Part shown: in pieces, positions 53,199 through 62,957 of the stretch
Position numbering within the stretch: position 1 is the first letter of the stretch
Layout of the letters: the number at the start of each line of letters is the position of its first letter
Notes under the pieces: model-generated
The model's input: the letters and a program-made list of their open reading frames with translations, nothing else
Databases searched by the model: none
Told to the model about the DNA's origin: nothing
Assembly (NCBI GenBank): GCA_017792345.1
Contig: CP051228.1
Location: forward strand, 806,001 to 870,000
Length of the DNA stretch: 64,000 bases
Origin: Mesoflavibacter sp.
GTDB lineage: Bacteria; Pseudomonadota; Alphaproteobacteria; UBA8366; Aestuariispiraceae
Direction of reading: 5' to 3'
Program-made: the position numbers and the translations under genes

Positions 53199-53642
53199 TC
53201 AGTCCGCATCCGCCGCCAGGCCGGCGGATCGGATTCCGGCGATCGCGTTCGCCTCGTCATACTCACCGGCCTCGCCCGCGACGCCGACCGCGCCCATGAC
53301 GGACCCATCCGTATCGCGGATGAAGACGCCGCCCCGCGTCGCGATCAGCGGCAAGCCCATCCGTTCCATGGAAACCCGGCTGATGCCTTCGAACCAGACC
53401 GGCCATTGTTCGGCCATGTCCATCAGATCGGCGGTCGACTTGCCATAGGCGATGCAGGTCTGGGCCTTGGCCTGGGCGATATGGCCCAGCAGCGGCGGCG
53501 CACCGCCCTCGCGCTCAAAGGCCAGAAGATGGCCGCCCGCGTCGCAGACCGCCACCGCCAACCGTCGGTCGGGAGAGGATCTCGGGGCGGACAGCGCCTG
53601 ATCAATGATGATCCGCGCCTGCGCCAGCGTGACTGACCGCAT
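53199..53642 (-). CDS. GlcG/HbpS-family protein
   Basis: A 147-residue protein of the GlcG/HbpS family. It opens with LAQARIIIDQALSAPR, continues RRLAVAVCDAGGHLLAFEREGGAP, and ends with GGVFIRDTDGSVMGAVGVAG-type text, as in the family. Some members bind heme or cobalamin, and others accompany glycolate or diol metabolism genes; no ligand can be assigned here. The start MRSVTLAQ fits the family; the open frame upstream is not conserved. It is upstream of the threonine aldolase gene and divergent from the VOC-family gene. Confidence 0.85.
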   Translation of the reverse strand: MRSVTLAQARIIIDQALSAPRSSPDRRLAVAVCDAGGHLLAFEREGGAPPLLGHIAQAKAQTCIAYGKSTADLMDMAEQWPVWFEGISRVSMERMGLPLIATRGGVFIRDTDGSVMGAVGVAGEAGEYDEANAIAGIRSAGLAADAD

Positions 53643-53752
53643 CGACAACTCCCTTTCCGATTTTTGCCGTTTCGCTGGAACGTTGAGGAGGAAGCGCCCA
53701 TGTGTCAAACAGAACAGGCCTGCCGAAACCCTGCGACGGAATGGAAGCTGAC

Positions 53753-54124
53753 ATGTTGGGACCCATCGACACGGTGCGCCTCTTTACCGTGAACTTGAAG
53801 AAATCGCTGGATTTCTATCAGGGGAAACTGGGCATGACGCCTGCAGTTTCAGACGAGAACGTCGCAATTTTCGACACCGGTTCCGCAAAGCTGATGCTGG
53901 AGGTTCTGGAGACGGACAGCGAGGAAGCGGAAGACCTCGTCGGCCGCTTCACCGGCCTGTCCTTTGCGGTTCCGGATATCCGCGCCGCCGTCGCCGAGAT
54001 GGAAGGCAAGGGCGTGCCCTTCGACGGCCGGCCCGAACTGCAGCCCTGGGGCGGGGCGCTGGCCCATTTCTTCGATCCGGACGGCAATGTCCTGACGATC
54101 GTCCAATACCCGCTACAGGACTGA
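53753..54124 (+). CDS. VOC-family (glyoxalase/bleomycin-resistance fold) protein
   Basis: A 123-residue protein with one vicinal-oxygen-chelate fold. It has VRLFTVNLKKSLDFYQGKLG at the N terminus, VGRFTGLSFAVPDIRAAVAEM in the middle and GGALAHFFDPDGNVLTIVQ near the end. Metal ligands His/Glu typical of glyoxalase I are only partly visible, so the reaction is unknown. The chosen ATG has GGAAG five bases ahead; an in-frame ATG at 53741 adds four residues. It lies seven bases before the cyclase gene and is likely co-transcribed. Confidence 0.8.
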   Translation: MLGPIDTVRLFTVNLKKSLDFYQGKLGMTPAVSDENVAIFDTGSAKLMLEVLETDSEEAEDLVGRFTGLSFAVPDIRAAVAEMEGKGVPFDGRPELQPWGGALAHFFDPDGNVLTIVQYPLQD

Positions 54125-54131
54125 CACACTC

Positions 54132-55424
54132 ATGCGCCGGGGATTGGACGCCGAGGCCATTTTCTCCCGCGAACGGGTCGCCTCCACGCGGCTGGCCATG
54201 CTGGGACGTCTTGGGGTCATCGCCGCGATCGCGATCTGGATCTCGCTGACCCGGAACCCGCCGCTGGTCTATTACACGCTCGGCGCCTGCGCCCTGTTCG
54301 CGGCGATCACCGCCCTGCATTACCGCCTGGTGCCCAGTTATGCCCAGATGCGGTGGCTGCCCTATGTCTTCTATGGGTTGGACGTCGCGATGGTGATCGC
54401 GGGGATCGCGCTGTCGATCCTGATCTTTTTCGATCACGTGCCGCCGGCGATGGTCTACCACTTCAACTATTTTCCGTTCTTCTTCCTGGTGCTGATCAGC
54501 ACGGGCATGAGCCTGTCCCCGCGCGTCGTCTTATGGACCGGCGTCTGTATCGTGGCGGGTTGGCTGATGTTGTATCTGGTCGTCGACCATCCGGCCGGAT
54601 TGGATTGGGACGACATCCCGGCCGACGCGCGGGGCGACGCCTTCCTGGCCTATATCCTGTCGCCCGACTGGGTCGGCGGGTTCAGTCGCATCCAGGAATC
54701 CATCGTCATCCTGGCCACAGCGGGGATTTTGGGCCTGATCGTCTATCGCGCCCGCCGGCTGGTCGCCCGTCAGATCGAGGCTGAGCAGAGCCGCCGCGCG
54801 GTGCGCGAGGCTTTCGGCCAATATGTGCCGGACACCGTGGCCGACGCGATGATCGCGACAGGCGGCATCTTGCCGCCCGAACAACGCCGCGCCAGCGTGC
54901 TGTTCTGCGACCTGACAGGCTTCACCGCGATGACACACCGTCTGGGGCCCGAACGGACGGTCGCCGTATTGAATGACTATTTCGACTGCGTCGCCGCCTG
55001 TATCGGCCGGCATGGCGGCATCATCACCCAGTTTCAGGGCGACGCCGCGCTGGCGGTGTTCAACGCCCCGACCGATCTGGCGGATCATGAACGCAGCGCC
55101 CTGAACGCCGCGCGGGAAATCCTGGAATCCTGCGCCGGCAGTACGTTCGGCGGGCAGGAAATGATCCCCCGCATCGGCATCGCGACCGGCGAGTTGGTGG
55201 CGGGGACCGTTGGCGGCGCCGGGCGGCGGGGCTATACGGTCCATGGCGATACGGTCAATCTGGCCGCGCGGCTGGAAGCCAAGAACAAGGACCAGGGCAC
55301 GCGCATCCTGCTTTCGGCCGAAACCGCCGCAGCGCTGGGCGAAGGTGAGGCGCTGCGGGCCATCGAGAATGTCTCTCTGCCCGGTGTCGCAGAACCGGTG
55401 ACAGTCTATACGCCCACCCAGTAA
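54132..55424 (+). CDS. membrane-bound class III adenylate/guanylate cyclase
   Basis: A 430-residue protein. About five to six hydrophobic segments fill residues ~20-220. A cyclase catalytic domain occupies about residues 250-425: ASVLFCDLTGFTAMTHRLG with the first metal Asp, ITQFQGDAALAVFNAP with the second Asp, and YTVHGDTVNLAARLEAKNK with the Asn and Arg that position the transition state. All catalytic residues appear present. It makes cAMP or possibly cGMP; the substrate-choosing residues do not settle which. It follows a small VOC gene by seven bases. Confidence 0.9.
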   Translation: MRRGLDAEAIFSRERVASTRLAMLGRLGVIAAIAIWISLTRNPPLVYYTLGACALFAAITALHYRLVPSYAQMRWLPYVFYGLDVAMVIAGIALSILIFFDHVPPAMVYHFNYFPFFFLVLISTGMSLSPRVVLWTGVCIVAGWLMLYLVVDHPAGLDWDDIPADARGDAFLAYILSPDWVGGFSRIQESIVILATAGILGLIVYRARRLVARQIEAEQSRRAVREAFGQYVPDTVADAMIATGGILPPEQRRASVLFCDLTGFTAMTHRLGPERTVAVLNDYFDCVAACIGRHGGIITQFQGDAALAVFNAPTDLADHERSALNAAREILESCAGSTFGGQEMIPRIGIATGELVAGTVGGAGRRGYTVHGDTVNLAARLEAKNKDQGTRILLSAETAAALGEGEALRAIENVSLPGVAEPVTVYTPTQ

Positions 55425-55511
55425 TCTTGCGGTATCGTGCGGGGTGCGGTTGCGTCGCGGCGAATCCGGGACTACCTAGATACGGATCGAACCCATGCTG
55501 AAAGTACGATT

Positions 55512-56177
55512 TTGACGCAGCAGCCCACCCGCATCGCACCGTCCATCCTGTCCGCCGATTTCGCGGCCCTGGGCGCGGAAGTCGCAGCCATCGACACGGC
55601 CGGCGCGGATTACATCCATATCGACGTGATGGACGGCCATTTCGTGCCCAACATCACCATCGGACCCGCCGTGGTCAAAGCGCTGCGCCCGCATACAGAG
55701 AAGGTCTTCGACGTCCATCTGATGATCGCGCCGGTCGATCCCTATATCGAGGCCTTTGCGGCGGCCGGGGCGGATATTCTGACGATCCATCCCGAATCCG
55801 GCCCGCATCTGCACCGAACGCTGCAGAGCATCCGCGCCATGGGCAAGAAGGCGGGCATCGTCTTGAACCCCGGTACGCCCGTGCATGTGGTGGAACCGGT
55901 CATGGACCTTCTGGACCTGATCCTGGTCATGTCGGTCAATCCAGGTTTTGGCGGACAGAGCTTTATCGGCAGTCAATTGGATAAGATCGCCCGACTGCGT
56001 GAGATGATCGACGCGACGGGACGCGAGATCGATCTGGAGGTCGACGGCGGCATCAATTTCGAAACCGCGCCGCGTGCCGTGGCCGCCGGGGCCGACGTCC
56101 TGGTCGCCGGGACCGCGACATTCAACGGCGGTCCGGACAGTTACGCTAAAAACATTCGCCGCCTTCGCGGCATGTGA
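55512..56177 (+). CDS. rpe: ribulose-phosphate 3-epimerase
   Basis: A 221-residue TIM-barrel enzyme interconverting ribulose 5-phosphate and xylulose 5-phosphate. It has [18 protein letters not shown] at the N terminus and [20 protein letters not shown] with metal His/Asp and general base. [14 protein letters not shown] and [13 protein letters not shown] close the fold, and the phosphate-binding loop VAGTATFNG follows. Start: TTG 55512 gives the usual N terminus and length, although its ribosome site is weak; GTG 55437 would add 25 unconserved residues. The nearby ATG at 55495 is out of frame. It follows the cyclase gene on the same strand by about 90 bp. Confidence 0.92.
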   Translation: MTQQPTRIAPSILSADFAALGAEVAAIDTAGADYIHIDVMDGHFVPNITIGPAVVKALRPHTEKVFDVHLMIAPVDPYIEAFAAAGADILTIHPESGPHLHRTLQSIRAMGKKAGIVLNPGTPVHVVEPVMDLLDLILVMSVNPGFGGQSFIGSQLDKIARLREMIDATGREIDLEVDGGINFETAPRAVAAGADVLVAGTATFNGGPDSYAKNIRRLRGM

Positions 56178-56204
56178 CGCCAGTCGAAGGGGCCGGGGGC
56201 CATC

Positions 56205-57866
56205 ATGGAACCGGTGACGATTCCGCCCAACCCGATCGGACAGGAAGTGCGCTATAGAACCGCGCGCCTTGCAGGCGCTTTGGGCCTGTACGGGATCATG
56301 CTGTCGGGCGCCCGGCCGGGCGCGCCGTACCGAACGGTGCCGGATCCGTGGCCGGGCGATCCCGCGCGCGGCCGCGCCATCGCGTCCGGCCGCTACACCT
56401 TCGCCGGAACCACCGTTACACCGACCGGGTCGCTCTGGGATCAGCCGGAGGCCGGCACCGGGTGGCGCATCGCCGCGCAGGGATTCGAATGGCTGCGCGA
56501 TCTGGAAGCATCCGGCGGGGACGAGGCGGGCGAGTGCGCCCAGCGCCTGACCCTGGAATGGCTCGACCGCGACTTGGCCGGCAGCAAACCGGCCAGCGAC
56601 CGGATCGCCTGGTCGGCGGGCACGGTCGGACGTCGGGTGCGCGCCTGGCTGTATCACTGGCGGCTGATCACGGACGGGCTGAGCGGCGAGCGCACGGAAG
56701 CATTGCTGGATTCGCTGGGGCGTCAGATCCGTCACCTGACCCACTATGCCGGGTCGGACGGGATCGGCGCGGAACGCCTGCTTGGTATTGTCGGCTATGT
56801 CCAGGCCTGCCTTATGCTGCCGATGTTCTCCCCCCGCACCGGCGCGGCGATCGGCCTTTTGGAACGCGAACTATCATATTCGATCCTGCCGGATGGCTGC
56901 CATGCGACCCGCAGCCCGCGCATCCAGTTCGAAGTCATGCGCGATCTGGTCGGCCTGAAGGAATTGTTCCAGGAGATGCAGCGGGAAATCCCGATCGGGC
57001 TGATGACCGCCATCGACCGTATGGCGCCGGTCCTGCGCTTCTTCCGGCATGGCGATGGCGGGTTGGCCCTGTTCCACGACAGCCGCGAGGGCGACAGCGC
57101 CGAGATCGATGCGGTACTGGGCCGTGCGGATGCACGCGGCCGGGCACCCGCGCGCTGCCCGCATGGCGGATTCGAAAAGCTGATCTCTGGCAAGCTGAGC
57201 GTTCTGGCGGATGCCGGCGCGCCGCCCGGCTATCCTTTCGACGCGCATGCCCATGCCGCGCCTCTGGCCATCGAGGTCGGCTATGCGGCGGAACGGCTGA
57301 TCGTCAACTGCGGCGCCGCGCGCCTGACCGAAGGGGACTGGGCGCGGGCCCAACGCAGCACCGCCGCCCATTCGACGCTGGGAGTCGAAGACACGAATGC
57401 GGACGAGATCGGCAAGGATGGCCGGATCGGCCGCCGCCGCGCCAGCACCGTCGTCGAGCGAAACGAGGCCGACGGCGCGGTCTGGGTCGAGATGTCCCAT
57501 GACGGCTATGCCAAACCTTTTGGCCTGACACATACCCGCCGTCTGTATCTGGCGCCGGAAGGTACCGATCTGCGGGGCGAGGACGCGCTGGACGGGCCGG
57601 AAGGACATACCTTCACGATCCGATTTCATCTGCATCCCAAGGTTCAGGTATCGCTTCTGTCCAACAACGCCTCCGCGCTGTTGAAGACGCCGTCGGGAAC
57701 CGGCTGGCGGCTGCGCGTAAGCGGTGCGGCGATGTCGCTGACCGACAGTGTCTATCTGGGCGGTTCACAGGAAACCAAACGGACCCAGCAAATCCTGCTG
57801 ACCGGCGTTACGGGGCCGGAGGGCGTCAAGGTGAAGTGGGCGCTTCAGCGCGAAACCAAGCGGTAG
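56205..57866 (+). CDS. heparinase II/III-family protein
   Basis: A 553-residue protein of the heparinase II/III polysaccharide-lyase family, often found near rpe or purH in alphaproteobacteria. The N-terminal half is an alpha-toroid domain (ERLLGIVGYVQACLMLPMF, CHATRSPRIQFEVMRDLVGL). The C-terminal half is beta-rich and carries the family's conserved DGAVWVEMSHDGYAKPFGLTHTRRLYL stretch. No signal peptide is evident, so a cytoplasmic role, perhaps on glycan intermediates, is possible; this is not known. It follows rpe by 27 bp on the same strand. Confidence 0.85.
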   Translation: MEPVTIPPNPIGQEVRYRTARLAGALGLYGIMLSGARPGAPYRTVPDPWPGDPARGRAIASGRYTFAGTTVTPTGSLWDQPEAGTGWRIAAQGFEWLRDLEASGGDEAGECAQRLTLEWLDRDLAGSKPASDRIAWSAGTVGRRVRAWLYHWRLITDGLSGERTEALLDSLGRQIRHLTHYAGSDGIGAERLLGIVGYVQACLMLPMFSPRTGAAIGLLERELSYSILPDGCHATRSPRIQFEVMRDLVGLKELFQEMQREIPIGLMTAIDRMAPVLRFFRHGDGGLALFHDSREGDSAEIDAVLGRADARGRAPARCPHGGFEKLISGKLSVLADAGAPPGYPFDAHAHAAPLAIEVGYAAERLIVNCGAARLTEGDWARAQRSTAAHSTLGVEDTNADEIGKDGRIGRRRASTVVERNEADGAVWVEMSHDGYAKPFGLTHTRRLYLAPEGTDLRGEDALDGPEGHTFTIRFHLHPKVQVSLLSNNASALLKTPSGTGWRLRVSGAAMSLTDSVYLGGSQETKRTQQILLTGVTGPEGVKVKWALQRETKR

Positions 57867-57892
57867 AACCGATTAAGGTTCACCAGGCCGGA

Positions 57893-58375
57893 TCACAGAT
57901 CTTCGGCCGGGATGCGTTTGATTTCCGGCCACAGCGTATCGGCCGTCGCGATATGGCCGTCTCGGTTTTCCAGCCAGATCAGCCGCGTCCCGGGATCGAG
58001 TTGCAGGAATAGCCGGTCCCCCACGATCTCCCAGGCATTGGGGTCGATGTCGAACTTCTGCTTCTGCGTGACGCCATAGGCGCAGTACCCGCCATAAGCC
58101 GGCGCGTATTTGTCGGGATCCGCATCGAACAAGGCCTTATGCTCCGCCGACGCGAACTGAAACAATGCGTCTCCATGGCTCGACTGGAAATCGGCGGAAC
58201 CTTCCACCGGGCGGCCCTCGGTGAAATACGCCACCGCGTCATAGCCGTGGATGGCCAGGTTGGCATCGTTGGTATTCATCGCCGTCTCGGCGGAATCCTG
58301 TGTGCCGATCAGAACCCAAGACACCAGGGCGACCGCAATGGCGACCGCGACAACCGATTGAACCGCGCGCTTCAT
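57893..58375 (-). CDS. YHS-domain protein with N-terminal membrane anchor
   Basis: A 160-residue protein. A hydrophobic segment (SVVAVAIAVALVSWVLIG) at the N terminus anchors or exports it. The rest is a YHS-type domain (AIHGYDAVAYFTEGRPVEGS, DPDKYAPAYGGYCAYGVTQ) that resembles metal-sensing YHS proteins, with the Tyr/Cys-containing C-terminal loop. Such domains occur with copper- or heavy-metal ATPases; here none is nearby. The function is unknown. The gene is convergent with the heparinase-like gene. Confidence 0.86.
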   Translation of the reverse strand: MKRAVQSVVAVAIAVALVSWVLIGTQDSAETAMNTNDANLAIHGYDAVAYFTEGRPVEGSADFQSSHGDALFQFASAEHKALFDADPDKYAPAYGGYCAYGVTQKQKFDIDPNAWEIVGDRLFLQLDPGTRLIWLENRDGHIATADTLWPEIKRIPAEDL

Positions 58376-58486
58376 GGTGATCCGACCCGTTCCGAAAAGT
58401 GAAATACCCCGAAATCTCGGATCGAAGTTTCAGCGCCGCATACGGGCAGTGTCAACCGCCCGTTGACGATCCCTCGTCCTTGCGGA

Positions 58487-59587
58487 TTAAACGTTGAAGC
58501 GGAAATGGAAGACGTCGCCGTCCTTCACCAGGTAATCGCGGCCTTCCAGCCGCACCTTGCCGGCCTCTTTGGCCGCCGCTTCGCCCCCCAGCCCGGCGTA
58601 ATCATCATAGGCGATGGTTTCCGCCGCGATGAAGCCGCGTTCGAAATCCGTATGGATGACCCCTGCGGCCTGCGGCCCCTTGGCCCCGCGGAACACGGTC
58701 CAGGCACGGGCCTCTTTCGGGCCAACCGTGAAGAAGGTGATCTGATCCAACAGCGAGTATCCGGCGCGAATCACGCGGGTCAGGCCGGTTTCCTCCAGCC
58801 CCAGCGTATCGAGGAATTCGCGGCGCTCCTCCTCGGTATCCAATTGTGCCACCTCGGCCTCGATCGCAGCGGAAATCACGACCGCCTGCGCACCCTCGGC
58901 CTTGGCTTTCTCGAAGACCTTCGCGGAAAATTCGTTGCCGGTGCCGGCCGCCTCTTCCTCGACATTGCAGACATACAGAACAGGCTTGGACGTGATCAGT
59001 TGCAGCCGGCGGAAAGGCACTTCCTCTTCCGGCGTCAGATCGGCCAGGCGGGCGGGTTTGCCGTCGCGCAGCAGGTCCAGCGCCTTGGTCATCAGGGCGA
59101 TATCCGCCTTGGCTTCCTTGTCGCCGGAATTGGCCCGTTTCTGGATCGGCTGGATGCGCCGCTCCAGACTTTCCATATCCGACAGCATCAATTCGGTCTC
59201 GACCGTCTCCGCATCGCGCAACGGATCGACGGAGCCCTCGACATGGGTGATGTCGCCATTTTCGAAGCAGCGCAGGACGTGGCAGATCGCGTCGACTTCG
59301 CGGATATTCCCCAGGAACTGGTTGCCCAGCCCTTCGCCCTTCGACGCGCCCTTCACCAGGCCGGCAATGTCGACGAATTCCAACTGGGTCGGGATGATCT
59401 TTGCGGATTTGGCCAAGGCGGCCAACTTGTCCAGGCGAGGATCCGGCACGGCGACGCGGCCCACATTCGGCTCAATGGTGCAGAACGGGAAGTTCGCGGC
59501 CTGGGCGGCCTGCGTTTCGGTCAGGGCGTTGAACAGGGTCGATTTGCCGACATTGGGCAGGCCGACGATACCGCAATTGAAGCCCAT
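58487..59587 (-). CDS. ychF: redox-regulated ATPase YchF
   Basis: A 366-residue Obg-related P-loop protein that hydrolyses ATP instead of GTP. It has G1 GIVGLPNVGKSTLFNALT, a G3 region FVDIAGLVKGASKGEG, and VLYVCNVEEE in the place of the NKxD of GTPases. A C-terminal TGS domain ends with KDGDVFHFRFNV. It binds ribosomes and takes part in stress responses. It is followed on the same strand by pth and rplY, a common alphaproteobacterial order. Length matches the family. Confidence 0.95.
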   Translation of the reverse strand: MGFNCGIVGLPNVGKSTLFNALTETQAAQAANFPFCTIEPNVGRVAVPDPRLDKLAALAKSAKIIPTQLEFVDIAGLVKGASKGEGLGNQFLGNIREVDAICHVLRCFENGDITHVEGSVDPLRDAETVETELMLSDMESLERRIQPIQKRANSGDKEAKADIALMTKALDLLRDGKPARLADLTPEEEVPFRRLQLITSKPVLYVCNVEEEAAGTGNEFSAKVFEKAKAEGAQAVVISAAIEAEVAQLDTEEERREFLDTLGLEETGLTRVIRAGYSLLDQITFFTVGPKEARAWTVFRGAKGPQAAGVIHTDFERGFIAAETIAYDDYAGLGGEAAAKEAGKVRLEGRDYLVKDGDVFHFRFNV

Positions 59588-59607
59588 GGGGCCCTCCTAG
59601 CTAATAG

Positions 59608-60306
59608 TCACTGAGCGTCCGGATCGCCGGACATCCATTTCTTCAGTTGCGCCGCCAATCCGCTATCCGGCTTCGCGTCCGGCGCGTCGGCGGGGGCCGG
59701 CGCCGCCTTGGCGGGCTTTGGATCGGATGCCGGTTTCGGCGGGTTCAAATCCATCGCCAGTTTCGACATGAAATCCGACGCCTTGCCTTGCGCCAGCAGA
59801 TCGAAACGGTCGGAAATGCCGTCCAGCAGTCGTTCGAATTCCGGCCATTCCGCCTTGCTGAAATCGGACAGGACATGCCCCACGACGCGTGCCTTGTCGC
59901 CGGGATGGCCGATGCCGATACGCACCCGCCAATAGTCCTTGCCGATATGGGCATCGATCGATTTCAGACCGTTATGACCGCCATTGCCGCCGCCCTGCTT
60001 CACCTTGATGCGCGTCGGGGCGAGGTCCAGCTCGTCATAGAGGACGGTGACGTCGCCTGCATTCAGCTTGAAGAAGCGCATGGCTTCGCCGACGGACCGG
60101 CCGCTTTCGTTCATGAAGGTGGCGGGCTTGAGGATCAGAACCTTCTCGCCGCCGACCTCACCTTCCGAGGTCAGGCCCTGAAAGCGGCTGCGCCAGGCGG
60201 AAAAGGAATGGCGGCGGACGATTTCGTCCACCGCCAGGAATCCGACATTGTGGCGGTTGCGCTCGTATTTCGGTCCGGGATTGCCGAGCCCAACAACGAG
60301 ACGCAT
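59608..60306 (-). CDS. pth: peptidyl-tRNA hydrolase
   Basis: A 232-residue enzyme that releases peptides from dropped-off peptidyl-tRNA. [27 protein letters not shown] holds the catalytic-His region and conserved Asn. [20 protein letters not shown] supplies the second conserved Asn, and [24 protein letters not shown] the tRNA-binding loop. The last ~45 residues are Pro/Ala/Lys-rich and probably disordered, longer than in E. coli. It is followed by ychF 20 bases away. It is preceded by rplY with a 30-bp gap. Confidence 0.95.
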   Translation of the reverse strand: MRLVVGLGNPGPKYERNRHNVGFLAVDEIVRRHSFSAWRSRFQGLTSEGEVGGEKVLILKPATFMNESGRSVGEAMRFFKLNAGDVTVLYDELDLAPTRIKVKQGGGNGGHNGLKSIDAHIGKDYWRVRIGIGHPGDKARVVGHVLSDFSKAEWPEFERLLDGISDRFDLLAQGKASDFMSKLAMDLNPPKPASDPKPAKAAPAPADAPDAKPDSGLAAQLKKWMSGDPDAQ

Positions 60307-60336
60307 GGGATACCGCCTTTCGTCCGGTCGGGAGGG

Positions 60337-60990
60337 TTACTCCTCGGACTCCGCTTCCTCTTCGTCGTCCGCCGCTTCTTCGACGTCCTCGTCCTCATCA
60401 TCGCTCTCGACCGGCTCGGAGATCGAGGGCGACGAGATGTTGGCGACGACGAAGTCGCGATCCTGAATGACCGGCTCGACGCCTTCCGGCAGCGTGACCA
60501 TGGAAATCCGGATCGTATCGCCGATCTGGGTCCCGGTCAGGTCGCAAACGACTTCGTGCGGAATGTCGTCGACCGGGCACATCAGTTCGACTTCATCGCG
60601 CGTGACGTTCAGAATGCCGCCCTGGTCGATGCCCGGGCTGGCTTCTTCATTGATGAAGGTGACCGGAATGTTGACGTTGATCTTCGACCCTTTGCGCAGG
60701 CGCATGAAGTCGATGTGAAGCGGTGCGTCGGTGACCGGATGGAACTGCACGTCGCGCGGCAGCGCCTTTTCCTTGGCCCCGCCTTCAACGTCGACCGTAT
60801 AGATCGTGTTGAACAGCAGACCCATTTCCAACTGCTTCATAATGTGACGCGGATCGACCGCAATCGTCAGGGGATCCTTGTTGTCGCCATAGACGACACC
60901 CGGCACAAGGCCTTCGCGGCGGACCGCACGGGCTGCCCCCTTACCTGCCCGCTCCCGCGCTTTGGCGGGGAAGATCGCTTCTTCAGCCAT
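60337..60990 (-). CDS. rplY: 50S ribosomal protein L25/general stress protein Ctc
   Basis: A 217-residue long-form L25, the CTC type that binds 5S rRNA. The N-terminal domain (ARERAGKGAARAVRREGLVPGVVYGDNK) is the RNA-binding barrel, and the C-terminal domain extends over NVNIPVTFINEEASPGIDQGG. The last ~30 residues are strongly acidic. The start MAEEAIFPAK is chosen by family; the frame upstream runs into the prs 3' spacer. A perfect 8-bp hairpin (CCGGATCG/CGATCCGG, 61020-61040) lies in its leader. Confidence 0.94.
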   Translation of the reverse strand: MAEEAIFPAKARERAGKGAARAVRREGLVPGVVYGDNKDPLTIAVDPRHIMKQLEMGLLFNTIYTVDVEGGAKEKALPRDVQFHPVTDAPLHIDFMRLRKGSKINVNIPVTFINEEASPGIDQGGILNVTRDEVELMCPVDDIPHEVVCDLTGTQIGDTIRISMVTLPEGVEPVIQDRDFVVANISSPSISEPVESDDEDEDVEEAADDEEEAESEE

Positions 60991-61144
60991 CTCGTTTCTC
61001 CTCAATATGCGAGTATCCACCGGATCGACCTCCGATCCGGCGACCGACCTCCAGGGGTGTCGGCTGGGGCTCCTCAGAGCCAATGCTTCGCGCGACCGGT
61101 ACGGTCTGGACCGCCCGGCGCCCGAAAAGCGGCCTCTTCTACAC

Positions 61145-62080
61145 TCAATCGAAGAGGCTGGAAACCGATTTTTCTTCGTAAATCCGGCGGATCGCCTCGG
61201 CCAGCAGCGGGGCGATCGTAACCTGCCGCACATTGTGGCTGACCCGCACCGCCTCGGTCGCCTGAATCGAATCGGTGATGACCAGCTGCTCCAGCGGCGA
61301 CGCCGCGACGCGGGCGACCGCACCACCGGACAGAACGCCATGGGTAACCACCGCATGGACCGACTTCGCCCCGGCATCGACCAGTGCCTGCGCCGCGTTG
61401 CACAGCGTCCCGGCGGAATCGACGATATCGTCGATCAGGATACAGGTCCGGCCTTTCGGCTCGCCGATAATGTTCATGACTTCGGACACGCCGGCCTTTT
61501 CGCGGCGCTTGTCGATAATGGCCAGATCGCATTCCAGGCGTTTGGCCAGCGCACGGGCGCGCACCACGCCGCCGACATCGGGCGAGACGACCATCAGCTC
61601 GTCCTCATCCTTCAGCGTTTCCTTCAAGTCCTTATGCAGGACCGGCAGGGCGAAGAGATTGTCGGTCGGGACTTCGAAAAAGCCCTGGATCTGACCGGCA
61701 TGCAGGTCCAGCGTCAAAACGCGGTTGGCGCCGGCCGTTTCGATCAGATTGGCGACCAGCTTGGCCGAGATCGGCGTCCGCGGCCCGGTTTTCCGATCCT
61801 GACGGGCGTATCCGTAATAGGGAATGACCGCCGTGACGCGCCGGGCGGAACCGCGCCGAAGCGCGTCCATCATGACCAGCAGTTCCATCAGATTGTCATT
61901 GGTCGGATAGTTCGTCGACTGAACCACGAACACGTCTTCGCCGCGTACGTTCTCCAGGATCTCGACGAAAATCTCCATGTCGGAGAAGCGCCGGATCGAG
62001 GCTTTGGTCAGCGGAACGTTGAGATAAGCGGAAATCGCTTCGGCAAGCGGCTTGTTCGAGTTGCCGGCAAGAATTTTCAT
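61145..62080 (-). CDS. prs: ribose-phosphate pyrophosphokinase
   Basis: A 311-residue enzyme making phosphoribosyl pyrophosphate from ribose 5-phosphate and ATP. It has [16 protein letters not shown] at the N terminus, [21 protein letters not shown], the PRPP signature [19 protein letters not shown], and the loop [20 protein letters not shown]. These place it in the class I Prs family. The usual start MKILAGN is preceded by no strong ribosome site. It is upstream of rplY by about 150 bp; the two may still be read together. Length matches the family. Confidence 0.95.
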   Translation of the reverse strand: MKILAGNSNKPLAEAISAYLNVPLTKASIRRFSDMEIFVEILENVRGEDVFVVQSTNYPTNDNLMELLVMMDALRRGSARRVTAVIPYYGYARQDRKTGPRTPISAKLVANLIETAGANRVLTLDLHAGQIQGFFEVPTDNLFALPVLHKDLKETLKDEDELMVVSPDVGGVVRARALAKRLECDLAIIDKRREKAGVSEVMNIIGEPKGRTCILIDDIVDSAGTLCNAAQALVDAGAKSVHAVVTHGVLSGGAVARVAASPLEQLVITDSIQATEAVRVSHNVRQVTIAPLLAEAIRRIYEEKSVSSLFD

Positions 62081-62302
62081 GAGATGGCGTATCCCTGATG
62101 CGCCGGGACCCACCGCGTTTCGCTGAACACGGTCACCCCCGCTTTCGACTTCGTCCGCCGCTCCGCACCCCGCAGCCTTCCTCCGCTCCACCCCTGTGGG
62201 AAAGACCGTGCCGGGACGCGCGAACGACCGCGCGGGTGGGGTATACCAAGGGGCATGCGGACTGTAAACGGCCTGCCGCGTTTCGCCGCGCCAAGGGACC
62301 CA

Positions 62303-62836
62303 TTATCGACCGCTGCCCAGGGGTCTGGAGACGGAATGCGGATGGCGCCCCGGGACCCGGCCGACGGTCACCACCTGGCTCACACGACCGCCTTCCGCCG
62401 AGAGAGGCAGACTTAGAAGGTGCAAATCCAAGACGCCGCCACCGTTCAGATCGATCGGTCCTTGCCAGCGCCCGATCCCCGGCGCGTCCATCAGCCCGCG
62501 CAGAAAGTCGAAATCCGCCTCGTCGAATCCATACATCCCTGGCCGCAAATCCCGCCAGGTAAGGTCGACGCCGAAAACGGTGCTGTAGAACGTGCCCCAA
62601 AGCCGGTGTCGGATCGTCATCGGTTGCCATTCCGTGACTTCCAACATGTTGACGAATCCGAGCCACCCCGTGAAATCCCGCATCTGGAAGCTCTTCCAGG
62701 ACGGCAGAGGTCCATTTATCGCCTTCGCGCGCCATAGGTGGACGAGAGGCGAAAACGCGTCGAAGGTCTCGGCCGACGTATCGAGCGGGAAGGTTTCGTA
62801 AAGCCAATTGTCGGAGCCGGTGGGCACGCGCGACAC
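62303..62836 (-). CDS. PAS_5-type protein
   Basis: A 177-residue protein similar in layout to the one at 36595. FSPLVHLWRAKAINGPLPSWKSFQ and LGFVNMLEVTEWQPMTIRHRLWGTFYSTVFGVDLTWRDL match the PAS_5-type pattern of W, P/L and R/G positions. No output domain follows. The function is unknown. The gene is downstream of xerC on the same strand, with about 120 bp between. The start MSRVPTGSDN is not supported by a clear ribosome site. Confidence 0.6.
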   Translation of the reverse strand: MSRVPTGSDNWLYETFPLDTSAETFDAFSPLVHLWRAKAINGPLPSWKSFQMRDFTGWLGFVNMLEVTEWQPMTIRHRLWGTFYSTVFGVDLTWRDLRPGMYGFDEADFDFLRGLMDAPGIGRWQGPIDLNGGGVLDLHLLSLPLSAEGGRVSQVVTVGRVPGRHPHSVSRPLGSGR

Positions 62837-62957
62837 TCATTTGTTGCCGTCGCCGCCATTGTACGACGTTTCCGACGGCTCTCCCACCCGGTACTTCGCT
62901 ACCGCAACATTGCCATTGATTCATTGATCCTGAACAATCCGCCATGTGGCGAAACGG